Of a stretch of DNA of 64,000 nucleotides, positions 11,901 to 22,168 are shown piece after piece. Where the stretch lies: positions 30,869,045 through 30,933,044 of the forward strand of contig NC_049980.1 in NCBI RefSeq assembly GCF_000003815.2, in the 5' to 3' direction. The position numbers were made by a program, and so were the translations under genes. Under the pieces are notes generated by a model. That model saw nothing but the letters and a program-made list of their open reading frames with translations. It was not told the origin of the DNA and did not search any database. Source of the DNA: Branchiostoma floridae. Lineage: Eukaryota; Chordata; Leptocardii; Amphioxiformes; Branchiostomatidae. The first letter of the stretch is position 1; every line of letters begins with the position of its first letter.

Positions 11901-13547
11901 TTGCCAGGCGTTGTGTTCTAACACGGACACCATAGCCACCGTAGCCTGGATGGTGATATTTGGGGACGGGCTGCACAACCTGATGGACGGCCTGGCCATC
12001 GGAGCTTCGTTCCAATTGTCTATCTTCAGTGGGATCAGTACCTCAATAGCTGTTCTCTGCGAGGAATTTCCACACGAACTCGGTATGTTCTAGTTAAGTT
12101 GTACTTAAGTGCTGCACGTTTTTTTTGGTAATATTGGAATTAGCCTAAACAATTTCTTCTGCATGTTGCGTTCAATTTGAGATTTTGCCAACCCACATTA
12201 TTTCATTCGAATTGTGTTCACTAGTTGTTAGGAAGAGGACTCCTATAAGTCTTTTTTGGCTTCTACCTCTCTCCCGCACGGTTTTTAAGTATCATTTATC
12301 TTTACTCTATGTATGCCCTTTTTGTATGTGCAAATAAATAAAATTTAAAAGAAATAAAAATCACAGTGTGAAGTCTTGGAACTGTAGCTGTCTTCGTTCA
12401 GGTTATATTTTAGGCGATGTGTTGGCGTATGCTGGTCACCAAGAGGAACAACGGAATGGATTGGTTTTGCATTTGATGTGGTTGTTAGGAATTGTGAAAT
12501 AACTGGTGGATGATTTGATTTTGAAGTCCCTTGCGTCTTTCCGCAGTCCTACAGCTGAAATTCCGGTTTTGATCTCCTGTATGTCTTGCTCCCTAGGAGA
12601 CTTTGCCATACTGCTGAATGCGGGCATGTCGGTGAGGCAGGCCTTGTTCTACAACTTCCTGTCAGCCTGCTTCTGTTTCATTGGACTGGTCGTCGGCATC
12701 GTGGTGAGAGAAAACGGCCAAGTGGGCCAGTGGATCTTTGGTCTGACTGGAGGCATGTTTCTGTACATCGCCCTGGTGATCATGGTCAGTTGAGTTTACT
12801 TTGTTTGCGTGTGTGGTATATACAGCTACGGCCGCGTTTGGTACACCCGATCCCTCGATCTCGGAAGTTAAGCAACGCGCCGTCCGGACAGTCCTTGGAT
12901 GGGAGACCCCCAACCAAGGACTACCGGATTGCTGTAGCCTCACGAAGCTTTCCACGAAATCGTCTTCCAGGAGGGACGTAAAACGGGGGTCCCGTGGTCG
13001 AGGAGGTGCCTCGACCACGTTAAACAGCCTCATTACTCATAATTTGGGTACCTACTGCCAGTCAAAATACACGTGGTGAATATATATCTACAGTATTGCA
13101 CGGGCTTGTTAACCTCCTCCAAGCAGGCTCTATGAATCAGTCTTTTGGGGGGCTCATAGTCATAATCTGTTTTTTTCTGGTGGCATATCAGTTCTAATTG
13201 CTCTCAGCTTCCCTTCGGCCACCTCCGTAGACATATTTCTTTTGCGTACATTGACAGGACCTTTGGAGGGCATTTTTAATCCTTTACAGAGCAGTGTCTT
13301 CCATTCCCTGAAGCGTCCGTAGCTAAACTGTTCGTTGGTTTTTATTGAGCTGAACTTGTTTATATGGCTTTCCACCTAGATGCCAGAAATGAATGCCGTA
13401 GACGAGGATGAAGAGAAAAGCGAGAAAAATCGTCAGGACGGCGAAGAGAAGTCCTCATCTCTGCTGCGGTTCTTTCTCCAGAACATGGGCCTGTTGACAG
13501 GCTTCGCAGTCATGCTGGTCTTGGCCAAGTTCCACGTCGAGATCTAG
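5928..13547 (+). CDS. SLC39A14-like: ZIP metal transporter (SLC39A8/A14-type), complete
   Basis: Eight exons (5928-6209, 8950-9148, 9684-9853, 10442-10564, 10876-11097, 11890-12082, 12597-12784, 13380-13547) join with consistent phase into 514 residues, close to human ZIP14. ATG 5928 is chosen because it begins a hydrophobic signal sequence ([19 protein letters not shown]). An in-frame GTG at 5901 is less likely. The extracellular domain has the ZIP8/14 pattern: a leucine-rich stretch with [10 protein letters not shown], an NSTC junction across exons 1-2, and [12 protein letters not shown]. It then runs into TM1 ([15 protein letters not shown]) and VPFMKK. A His/Cys loop ([11 protein letters not shown]), [13 protein letters not shown] and [10 protein letters not shown] follow. 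The role inferred is plasma-membrane or endosomal import of divalent metal. Exon 5 could instead end at 11088, but the donor at 11098 (GTGAGT) is stronger. Introns 1-3 and 7 are repeat-rich. Confidence 0.93.
6600..6990. repeat. Tandem duplication in intron 1 of the second ZIP gene
   Basis: Two related blocks about 210 bp apart share ACAGCCGGCG, GAGTTTTAAAAATGGCTGCC and CGACTTCGGTTGGGGAGGT. They are seen at about 6682-6750 and 6892-6980. They are non-coding and I know no family for them. The rest of intron 1 (7000-8949) shows nothing coding that I can support. Confidence 0.5.
8285..8385. repeat. ACCGGTAC-family repeat fragment
   Basis: Contains ACAGGTCCGAACATGTACCT and ends CCGGCACCGACCCCTAG. 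This matches one end and the internal AGGTCC repeats of the family described at 3449-3884. It appears to be a fragment. Confidence 0.45.
9240..9530. repeat. 163-bp-family repeat, short copy in ZIP intron 2
   Basis: Holds two units with the family signature ATGACNTGAAATTTGGCAT, at about 9286 and 9418. A 3' segment (TGTTCCATTTTT then CCAATGTTGCACGGGAGG) is also seen near 37010. Longer arrays of the same family lie at 34399-35270 and 45157-46255. Confidence 0.55.
10260..10345 (-). mobile_element. tRNA-derived SINE head
   Basis: On the minus strand an A-box-like stretch (TGGTTGCGTGCTGG) is followed about 40 bp later by a good B-box (GGTTCGAATCC). This is the arrangement of an RNA polymerase III promoter. 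The tRNA cloverleaf is not complete and the segment lies inside a ZIP intron, so a SINE is more likely than a tRNA gene. Confidence 0.5.
10655..10780. mobile_element. Short hairpin MITE, copy 1
   Basis: Arms 10661-10688 and 10744-10771 are inverted repeats of 28 bp with one mismatch (AAGCAACTGGATATGG opposite CCATATCCGGTTGCTT). They are separated by about 55 bp in intron 4 of the ZIP gene. A related, more degraded hairpin lies at 11679-11795. Confidence 0.55.
11679..11795. mobile_element. Short hairpin MITE, degraded copy 2
   Basis: Ends AAGCAACTGAATAA and TACGTTGCTTGTAG are inverted relatives of each other and of the hairpin at 10661-10771. The shared CATCTGACCGTTT block lies inside. It sits in intron 5 of the ZIP gene. 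Confidence 0.4.
12825..13045 (+). mobile_element. 5S rRNA-derived SINE
   Basis: 12825-12939 aligns along its whole length with metazoan 5S rRNA. It starts GCTACGGCCG, carries the internal promoter blocks TCTCGGAAGTTAAGCA and CTTGGATGGGAGACC, and ends GATTGCTGTAGCC. The middle has diverged, so it is not a functional 5S gene. It continues into an unrelated tail (AGGAGGGACGTAAAACGGGG, then GTGGTCGAGGAGGTGCC, to about 13045), the head-plus-tail structure of a SINE3-type element. It lies sense-strand in the last ZIP intron. Confidence 0.75.
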
Positions 13548-15836
13548 TTGTAACTGGTAGTAAGGCCACTGCAATTTAATTCATCGGCTCGCGGATTTTC
13601 AAAAAAATATGCTTAACAGTAAGGTATCTAACTTGAAAAATGACATGGAAACAGAGCCCATGGGCCAGTTTTTTTTATCAACAGGAAAGCAGACTGTGTT
13701 AGAAATCTGTACCCTCAGTTGGTACTCTCAGTTTTAGGGAGTGGAGAGCATCAGATTCAAGTTTATCTCTCTGCCATCTGTTTTCGTGCGGTCCCCTCAG
13801 TGCTAAATTTCACCTTACAATAGCCGCGAACCAAGAAAGTTATTTAGAGTGGCCTTATATGGAAATCAACAATCCAATAAGCATTCCTGTCATTTTCTGT
13901 AACTTTTGAGATAAATTGTCCAAAAGGAAAGAGAAAGAATCACTGATTTACTTTTAGTCTCACACAGGTGAAGTCAGTTTTTAGTTATTTTTGGTGACGC
14001 CACAAGGGTGGAGGCACTTTTGCAGTATTACGATTGATCTGAAAATATTTAGAAAATTGCATGAATGTATTCCCTTGGGAATTGGATCTGAGGTATACTT
14101 CGTCTGTTTGGTATTTGTTTGAACACGGGACAGAAAAGGCCTTTGCTGCTTTCTATGTGAAATATAGTCATTACACATATAGCAGAAAAAAGCCACCGTC
14201 GAATATTTAATACGAAAAAGACTATTTGAATAACTATAAGTCTGGAAGAGAATGATATCTACACATGGGAACAGACGATTAAAGTTGAATGCAGAAGGGA
14301 AATTAGAGGCGTGACTATCTGTAGTTTGCAAAAGCAGACCAACTGGAGACAGCAGCGAGGAGCACATGATGTGGAGAGTGAGGAGAGTGATGAAAAGCAC
14401 ACGTGACGAATCTGAAGCGGTAAGAGAGACAACAACAATATCTAATGCCCGTATTGGCAATTTAAAAGATCATATAGTCAACGACAATTTAATGGACAGT
14501 CATGTACTCCCTGATAACTATGACTTTGACCACCCTTTCCCCTGTAACAGTCAATATGGCCACAGGCAAGCCCAACCCTTTCTGCAAAAATCGAATTCTG
14601 TACTAACAGTAAAATTAAGAATTCTCTGTTATGTATACAATTCTGTTAATATATGTATACTGTTTTGCTTTGTTTGCAACTAGCATTTGGGAATGGTATT
14701 GCAATAAAGTTACTCTATTCTGTGTGTTTGAGTGACCATTGATATTCATGTTTTCCCCTGTGGGGGAATGCATAATTGTTTTGCTGGTGTGTTCTTTTTC
14801 TGTCAGTAGCCAATCAGAGCTTAGGTTAGATTTTAGCTTGGTTGTAACAAATGAGAGCTTTTTTTTTCACGCACACAAAGTGACACAATACTATGAGCCT
14901 AATGGTGAAGAACAATTATGTTAATTACCTGGTCCAATAACTAAACAGATTATGTTTTTTTATCCTCACACAATACTACAGGGTGAGCCTAATGGTATAA
15001 TGGTATTGCGTGGGAGTAGCTAGACAAAATGCTACGGGAAAAAACTTTCTGCTGGAAATAAAGCCCTGGTCCACTGTTCATAGTACTTGTCAAAAACACC
15101 TGCAAATACAGCATCTGTCTTCTGTCACAACCAGTAGAGGATTAGCTCCTCAGCAAGCTTAACTGCTCACATTCATCGTTATATAGGGCTAGCATATCAC
15201 TTATCAATCTGCATTTTAAACATTCAACACGGTATACTACATATATATGGGCATTCAACATTAATGTCATCAATATTTTCCATACATCATCTTGTTACAT
15301 ACACAGGAATGTGATTATCAGAAGAATCAGAATGTACAATGTGCTTCTACTGGTTAGAAAAGCCTGTTTAAGTGACATTTGACAAGGGGCTTTCCATACC
15401 TATTTCTTTCACACTTTTCCACATAACATATACAATGTACTAACATCGGTTTACAGAGCAGTGGATGATTCAAAAGCCTTTGCAACAGTGGCTCTCATCT
15501 GCTACTTCTGCATGTCTGACCCTGAATCCTTGTGTATAAATCAGTACTAGTGACTACAGGTCTTTGTATACTGAGGACCTGTCACCATCTGGCTGTTGTG
15601 GCCACTTGCCGACTGCTGCCTAACCCGCATCAGGGACCCCAGCAGCTACAATATAATAAAACACTGAATGCTACTACTTGGGGGTAGCCTAGAATCCAGC
15701 CATAATATAACTACTGAGTCTCTTCTGTCCAAGGAGAGATTTGTAATTGCATATAGCTAAATCAGTGTGACTGTTCTCCATGCAGAGGTTTCGTTTGGAG
15801 GGATAGTAGTGGCTGGGATTTCTTATGGCAGCAGTG
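13548..15836 (+). other. 3' UTR and flank of second ZIP gene, no further gene seen
   Basis: The first part resembles the 3' flank of the first ZIP gene. A polyadenylation signal AATAAA at 14703 followed by TGTGTGTTTG could end the transcript. A 105-codon open frame at 14366-14683 lies inside this UTR-like region and I do not treat it as a gene. 14750-15836 shows nothing I can name. Confidence 0.4.
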
Positions 15837-15990
15837 ATTCAGTCCACATATGCCAGGTTCCCTTCATTCCCTACATACATGTCTATTGCGGCCATGCCGT
15901 GCAGGTACAGTGGACAGGGCAGAGTCCCCTCCCATTTCCCATTGGTCCTCGGACGGGTCATACGACTTGATAATGTCGGCAGGCTCACAT
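15837..15990 (-). pseudogene. Duplicated fragment of the Kelch gene's last exon, frameshifted
   Basis: The minus strand repeats the 3' half of the Kelch terminal exon (16197-16475), including the SYDPSEDQWEM coding block, the NLAYVD end and the stop. One extra base after the codons for QWEM breaks the frame. It lies 200-350 bp downstream of the genuine terminal exon in the direction of transcription, so it is a dead partial tandem copy. Confidence 0.65.
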
Positions 15991-16196
15991 AAGGGTAGGC
16001 TCATTAATATTTATAAGCAGGGCGGTCAGGAACTGGTAGTGACGGTTGAGAAAGCAGAGTACAGACAATAGGCGGTTTGCCGGTGCCGCTCTGCGTAAGA
16101 GAAGGGGAGATTAAGGATGCCCAAATGTAGTTAGTACTTGTGATCTAACCGACATACTTCGGGTCAATCCTTATGTTAATGCATACAACTTATAGT

Positions 16197-19100
16197 TCAG
16201 TCCACATAAGCCAGGTTCCCTTCGTTCCCGACATATTTGTGTATGGCAGCCATGCCGTGTAGGTACAGCGGACAGGGCAGTGTCCCCTCCATCTCCCATT
16301 GGTCCTCGGACGGGTCGTAAGACTCGATACTGTCATCCGGCATGCTCACGCTGTCCGGCTTCCCGCCCGCCACATATATCTTGCCTCCCAGGCTCGTCGC
16401 CGCGTGGAATGTACGCGGTATGTTCATGTCCGCCACACGATACACCTCCATCGTGCTTGGGTCCAGCACCAGAACCTTGTTGGAGAAATCAAACATGTCA
16501 AATGCATCATTACCATAACCCATGTGATAGAAGACATAATTATGTACTTTTTACCACCAACTGTGCAATAGCTGTACTTTGTAGACATACTTGTTTCAAC
16601 TTCCCTGTGCTGGTCAAATGTACTCTAACTCATGTGATACCGAACATGTAATTTCTATCACTACCTGACGTGTGCAATAATTGTAGATTGTAGAAATACT
16701 AGTCCTATTGCCCTTAACAAATGTACTTTTACTCATGTGATAGTAGGAACTAGTACTTTGTATTACTCCCTGTACAATAGCTATAGATTATAGAAATACT
16801 TAGTTTTTGACAAAATTTTATGTACTATTTGTTTTAAGAATAATTTATGCTTTGAAAAAAAAAAGAACCTTGTTGGAGAAGCCGCCGATGAGGTAGATCT
16901 TGGCATCCATCACCACAGCAACGGCGCAGCGGTTCTCGACAAGAGGGAGTTCTACGGTCTCCCAAACAACGGCCTCGGGGTCGAAGATCTGCACCAGGCT
17001 CGAGTCTGAGCCGTCGTTACAGACGCCGCCCATCACGAACATTCTGTCCTGGCAGGTCGCCACGGCAGGGCTGCTCACGGCGGTCGGCAGCGGGACCGTG
17101 GCCTGCCATTGGTTGGAGGTGGGGTCGTATTTCTCCACCTGCATGAATCCGAAAATAATTTCATCAGGTTGGTAGATCAGAGGACATAAGAGTTTTCTTT
17201 TACACAACCAGTTTTTCTCACCTGCTGACGTTTCGATGTCTGTCGGCTTCATATAGCTGCAAGAAGCAGAACTCCAGTTAGAACCTCTGAGGAAGACGTT
17301 TGACAGACATCAAAACGTCTGCAGGTGAGACAAACTGGTCCCACCCGTACCCCTATGAATGAATGTACGACTATGAATGGTTCGTTGCTATGGGTGGGTT
17401 AACCTGTACAGAAAATTCAGGCACAGGTCCATTTCAGGTCCAGAGGATCAGGTCCAAACCTGAACCCGGACCTAATTGAGAAAAGTTGTAAATGAGTGAT
17501 ACTCCAAACAATGGTCCATTTTGCTATATAGAAATCAATTTGGTGGAGGATCTGATGGCATTCTAAAATACTATCTTCTTGTAAAAAAGTTTGACTTTGT
17601 AGAAATGACTATAAATTCTACTCTACTTTGCTCTTGTTATTTTCTTGAAATTTGCAATAAACTTTACAAACACAGAAAATAATGAAAGAATAGAATGATG
17701 ACGAAAATGCACCAACCTGGCTGAGCCGTTTGTTTCCATCGAACCCACCGACAACATAAATCTGTCCCTTCAGAACGCACGACCCATGGCGGTAACGAGC
17801 CACCAACAGACTTGCCACAAACCGCCAGTCATCCAGACAGGAGTCGTAGCAACACACCCGACACAGCGGCCTTCCCTTGAACACCCCTCCAATGAGATAG
17901 ATGTCGTTCACAAGGGTGACAACACTGTACTGTTCCTCGTTTCTCCGTGGAATGCTTTTCAGTGGGATCCAGCTACTGGTGATGGGGCTCCTGTAGTGGA
18001 CTGTGTTCAGCGTAGCTTCTTCGTACTCGCCTCCCAGCACCAGCATCACTTCTGCGAATCCCGTGGACAGTCTGGGCCTGGTGCGGGGACTCTGCAGCTC
18101 GTGACGTTTGTACGTCAGAAGCTGGTAACGTCTCGCTTCCACCACTAACTCCTGACACTCCTTGGAGTCGCGTATCAGGGAATCCGTCTCGACCGTGTCC
18201 AGTAAGAATTCAGACCTAACGAGCGGCAGCCGCACTACAGACATGACCTTCGCGAGACTGTCCTTTCTTGTCTCGACGTCGTACCGTACCCACGCCATGG
18301 CGACCTCGAACACCGCCTCCTCGGAATCTGTGTTGATGTCATCACTGGAGAGCAGCTCCATGAAGCTTTCCTCGGGGATCTGCAGAATCTCCTGATGCTG
18401 GGACACCTTCGAAGATATTAGAATATGTACTTATAACTTTTGTTCTCTAAGGCCACACCAATTTTATTTGTTGCTTCTCAGATTTGCCTGCCATTTTTTT
18501 TTTCATTTTCAAAATTAAGTCCCAAGAAAAAATAATACAGGTTTTGCTATCACAAGCCTGTGAATATTACCATTCAGAGCCACATACACATATTTTGGTC
18601 CTAAAACAATGCCTTTTATTCAGAAAATTAGTATCAAATCAAAGGAAGGCTTCATTGTATAAAACATGTCATTTAACATCTCAGGCTGTTGTGTTATTCA
18701 AGCCATTTATCTTCATGCTTTTCATGAATAAATAAAGGTTTAAACAAACAAACGCACCTCCAGAAAGTGCTGCAGGGAAAACTCCCGCGCCTTGGCGTAC
18801 AGCTCGGTGCAGGAGAGGGCGTCGGCCAGGTGCTGCACCCCCAGGCAGTTACAGGGGTCCAGGTTCTTGGTGAGGAAGCGACAGCAGCCATCTCGAAGCG
18901 ACGAACACTGGAACATGCAGGCGGCCTCCAGGAGCGCCTGGGCGTTGTGAGATGTGATCCGTACCCTTCCGGTGTACACGTACTGAACCAGCTCCCCCAT
19001 CACACTGGCTTTCACCTGCAGTGGGAAACAGTGACTGAGTTAGAGCTTAGAACATAGAGACGAACACTGGAACATACAGGCGGCCTCCAGGAGCGCCTGG

Positions 19101-22100
19101 GCGTTGTGGGAGGTGATGCGAACCCTTCCGGTGTACACGTACTGTACCAGCTCCCCCATCACACTAGCTTTCACCTGCAGACAGTAGGAAATGGTGAGAA
19201 CAAGTTTTCCACACTGAGACTATAGTTAGGAGGGCCTGGGCGTTGTGGGAGGTGATGCGAACCCTTCCGGTGTACACGTACTGGACCAGCTCCCCCATCA
19301 CACTGGCTTTCACCTGTAGACAGTGCCAATGAAAAACAGTGTCAACTTGAAACCAACTAAAGCACCATACAATAGACTTGGACCAGGTGAAAAGCTTGTG
19401 GGAGGTGATCCGTACCCTTCCGGTGTACACATACTGAACCAGCTCCCCCATTACACTGGCTTTCACCTGGAGACAGTGGGAAACAGTGAGAACTTATAAT
19501 TCACTAAGTATCATACAATAGACCTCGACCACAAAATTTTGCATGCGCGCAGTAGAACTATGAGGGAAAATAATTTTGTCGTTGAAACAATTCTCTAGTA
19601 CAGTACTTGTATAGTAACACATTGGACAGGCTTATTTGCAAGTACCAGTAAAACCAAAACAAACAATTCAGGATTTACAGTATGCTTCACAAACCTGGTT
19701 GATTTCTACTTTACAAAAGAACAGAAAAGAAGCAGTTATGCCACCAAACCAGGATTGTGGTGTTCAAAAATTTGAATGTATAATAATATGGGTATCCTCA
19801 CTTGATAACAAACTTGCAGCTAAATTTACATCTTTACGTGGTATACTCACTCAGGTCATCAATATAAATAAAGGCCACGTGCCTGCAGAGCTAATGTGCT
19901 ATCTCGAAGGGTGGATAAACTGGCTATACAGATACAATGTACATCATATACAGACAAACCTGTTTTATTTCTACTTTCTCAGCATTACTACTTCCCTGTT
20001 TACATGTTTGTGCAAATAATTGATTGAAAACCTCTTTGACTTATTTTCAAAACAAAACTTCGTAAACTGGCGCTACCCATACCCGCTGACAAACGAGGTC
20101 ATATAAGGTCAATAGACGACACCAATATTACGGAGGTAAATTGTGTTAAAGTTACGTTCTAATACACTATTGCTTAGATTAATTTACATCACAAAAATTT
20201 CTGAATAAATTGTTACAAAGACAAAATGATGTGAACTTCAGACTATGGTGAATTTTATTCTTACATTTATTAAGAGATAAGTCTAAAATGACGTGACTTT
20301 TCTTGTGAGTACCACATTAGCATAATGGGCGAATCTAACGTGTGAACGCGAGCGGGAACACACGGACGGCGAAGTATCAAAGGATACAAGAAGAAAGATC
20401 AAAGAAATATGACGATACCGGTCTCTTCAGACAATATCAACTGTAGAACATTTAAAACTTTTTATAGCTTTTGTTTTCTTAATACATATAGTGTAAAAAT
20501 CATGTATTATGTGAATAAAGATCAGTGGGTACTAAAACCATGTGTAACTTATTGCTTGTGGTCAATTAATTAGCATATTCTCTATAGTGGCCACCTCTCT
20601 ATAGTGGCCAATTTTGACCAGTCCCTTGAGTGGCCGCTATAGACAGGTTTGACTGTACTTTTATGTTTGTAGTTTTTGCAACTAAGTAAACAAACAAACC
20701 TGTTTGATTTCTACTTTTTCTGCATTGCTACTTCACTGTTAACATTTTGTGCAAATAAACAAATAACTTTATTATAACTTTAAAGTACTATGATTTCTCT
20801 TTCTTCACATTTGTTGAAAAAAATTTTTTTCCTGTGACTGGGGAACATTTAATTTGATGTATACAGTTTTTTGGCTCTTGAATAAATAAACAAGCAAACC
20901 TGTTTGATCTCCACTTTCTCTGCGTTGCTGTCCTTCATGTCGCTGCCGAACATGGCGCTGAAGTACGGCACGCTGGCGGCCAGCACAGCGCGGTGACACG
21001 GGAACTCTACTCCATCTGCACACACCACCACGTCCGTGTACTGGCCTAAAACAGTAACAACCAGAACACAACATATCAGAAGGTATGCTGCAGTACTCTA
21101 GAAAGCTGCTAGGGTGGCATGCTGGCGGCCAGCACCGCGCGGTGACACGGGAACTCCACTCCGTCTGCACACACCACCACGTCTGTGTACTGGCCTGAAA
21201 CAGTAACAACCAGAACAGTGCTGCAGTACTCTAGAAAGCTGCTAAGGTGGCACGCTGGCGGCCAGCACCGCGCGGTGACACGGGAACTCTACTCCGTCAG
21301 CACACACCACCACGTCCGTGTACTGGCCTGAAACAGTAAAAACAAGAAATCCAAGATCCTTATGATGGATTTGTATAAATTTTTGGTACGTAGATCTGCA
21401 ATACAAATTTGTATTCCATATCTCTCAAGGTTTTAGCCAGACCACGGAAGGACTGTATATGTATTTATGCCAGAAACCAGAGAAAAATTACGTTTTCAAC
21501 AACTATCAACTGCGCCACACTCAGTGCACGCAGGGTCATTTATTCGACACATGTGATACAGGTAAGACCCCGTGTGATAACGCAAGTTATTACCCAGTCC
21601 GGAACACCTGTATCAAACATTTCTGTGGTCGCAGGTATGACATAAATGCAGTCATTGTATGTTGGTAACTTATTTAATCTCCAAGCAGATCCTACAGTAG
21701 CATAAGATACATGTAGTATCAAAAGCTGGCAGAGGAGTGAAGCCTAGTATTGTGTATGCACCGGTAGCGAGTGATACACAGTTCTCCTAGGCCGGATTCA
21801 CTTCTCTGCCAGCTTTTGATATACATGTACTACTGGAGGATCTGCTTGGAGATTAGTGTACGGCTGACCGCGTAGCCGTTGCTCGTTGAGAGAGTCAAGG
21901 ATGTCGGAAGCGTGGAGGGAGTGGTGGTGCTTGTACCTCAGGTGATAAGGCATACACCGTGTTGTATTCTGTATTTAAATTGTATGTTGGCTGTGATATT
22001 GTGATAAGTGTAAGACTGACCGCGCAGCCGCTGGTCGTTCAGAGAGTCGAGGATGTCGGAAGCGTGGAGGGAGTGGTGGTAGGTGGAGTCGTCCTCCAGC

Positions 22101-22168
22101 TGGTGACTGTGGCTGCTCAGCTCCGAACCCATGGCCGCGAGGAACGCTGCCACGCTGCTCATAGACAT
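16197..22168 (-). CDS. Kelch-like BTB-BACK-Kelch protein
   Basis: Six exons on the minus strand (22168-22021, 21045-20900, 19015-18758, 18406-17717, 17138-16869, 16475-16197) join in phase to 596 residues. The start is ATG 22168, with a second in-frame ATG two codons later. The BTB domain spans about residues 30-150 (TDVVVCADGVEFPCHRAVLA, then VQYVYTGRVRI). The BACK domain spans about 155-260 (CNCLGVQHLADALSC; FMELLSSDDIN). Six Kelch blades follow, each with a GG doublet (LVLGG, YLIGG, YVVGG, FVMGG, YLIGG, YVAGG). Such proteins are substrate adaptors of CUL3 ubiquitin ligases. The TRPRLSTG linker before the blades recalls the KLHL6/24/35 group, but I do not assign an orthologue. Exons 1, 2, 3 and 6 have partial tandem copies nearby, described separately. 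Intron 5 is flanked by a 17-bp direct repeat. Confidence 0.93.
16521..16810. repeat. Tandem repeat filling Kelch intron 5
   Basis: Three degenerate units of roughly 100 bp share CATGTGATA, a CTGTGCAATAGCTGTA-like block and GTAGAAATACT. They occupy most of the 393-bp intron between the last two Kelch exons. Confidence 0.55.
17208..17345. mobile_element. Small MITE with ~38-bp terminal inverted repeats
   Basis: The left end (ACCAGTTTTTCTCACCTGCT) and the complement of the right end (ACCAGTTTGTCTCACCTGCA) match over about 38 bp, with further pairing through GACGTTT and GATGTCTGTC. Only about 60 bp separate the arms. It lies in Kelch intron 4 and has no coding capacity. Confidence 0.6.
17390..17700. 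repeat. ACCGGTAC-family repeat, copy in Kelch intron 4
   Basis: Begins GGGTGGGTTAACCTGTACAG and continues with AGGTCCAGAGGATCAGGTCC. It then shares AATGGTCCATTT and AATTCTACTCTACTT blocks in the same order as 25495-25740. It is non-coding. Confidence 0.5.
19060..19466 (-). repeat. Three 'echo' copies of the 5' half of Kelch exon 3
   Basis: Upstream of the complete exon 3 (19015-18758) lie three truncated copies whose acceptor-side ends are at 19174, 19313 and 19466. Each carries a 3' splice-site AG, the codons for VKASVMGELVQYVYTGRVR and a variable length further. Each then breaks off without a donor, at about 19060, 19230 and 19394. The copy nearest the full exon is the longest. Splicing to any of them would need read-through into intron, so I treat them as non-coding duplicates. 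Confidence 0.8.
19690..20750 (-). repeat. Decayed copies of the 3' end and donor of Kelch exon 2
   Basis: At 20695-20750 and 19955-20010, and faintly at 19690-19720, the plus strand reads AAACCTGTTTGATTTCTACT or close variants. This matches the exon 2 donor region at about 20897-20925 (AAACCTGTTTGATCTCCACT). Similarity continues into the exon through TCTGCATTGCTACTTC. They lie 3' of the complete exon 2 and are increasingly diverged with distance. The remaining sequence of this 1-kb stretch is AT-rich intron with one interspersed repeat at 20563-20657. Confidence 0.5.
21118..21327 (-). repeat. Two echo copies of the 5' half of Kelch exon 2
   Basis: Copies with acceptor-side ends at 21194 and 21327 repeat the acceptor and the BTB-start codons (GQYTDVVVCADGVEFPCHRAV) of exon 2, then break at the same point near the codons for LAAS. 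The repeat unit is about 130 bp and includes intronic CAGTACTCTAGAAAGCTGCT. Neither copy has a donor. The full exon is 21045-20900. Confidence 0.8.
21675..21855. mobile_element. MITE-like element, family A, copy 2
   Basis: The left end TAATCTCCAAGCAGATCCTA and the complementary right end (GGATCTGCTTGGAGATTA) are nearly perfect, and the inner blocks AGTATCAAAAGCTGGCAGAG pair across the element. It is the best-preserved of the three copies. It sits in Kelch intron 1 directly beside a partial copy of exon 1. Confidence 0.7.
21866..21935 (-). repeat. Copy of the 3' half and donor of Kelch exon 1
   Basis: Read on the minus strand, this repeats the codons for HASDILDSLN and the donor that follow at 22083-22011, with a few substitutions. 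It lies on the 3' side of the real exon 1 and has no acceptor or start codon. Confidence 0.7.

Noticed and set aside
14366-14683. 105-codon ORF after the second ZIP gene
   Set aside because: No recognisable domain, no splice partner, and it lies in the 3' UTR-like stretch before an AATAAA. Probably chance.
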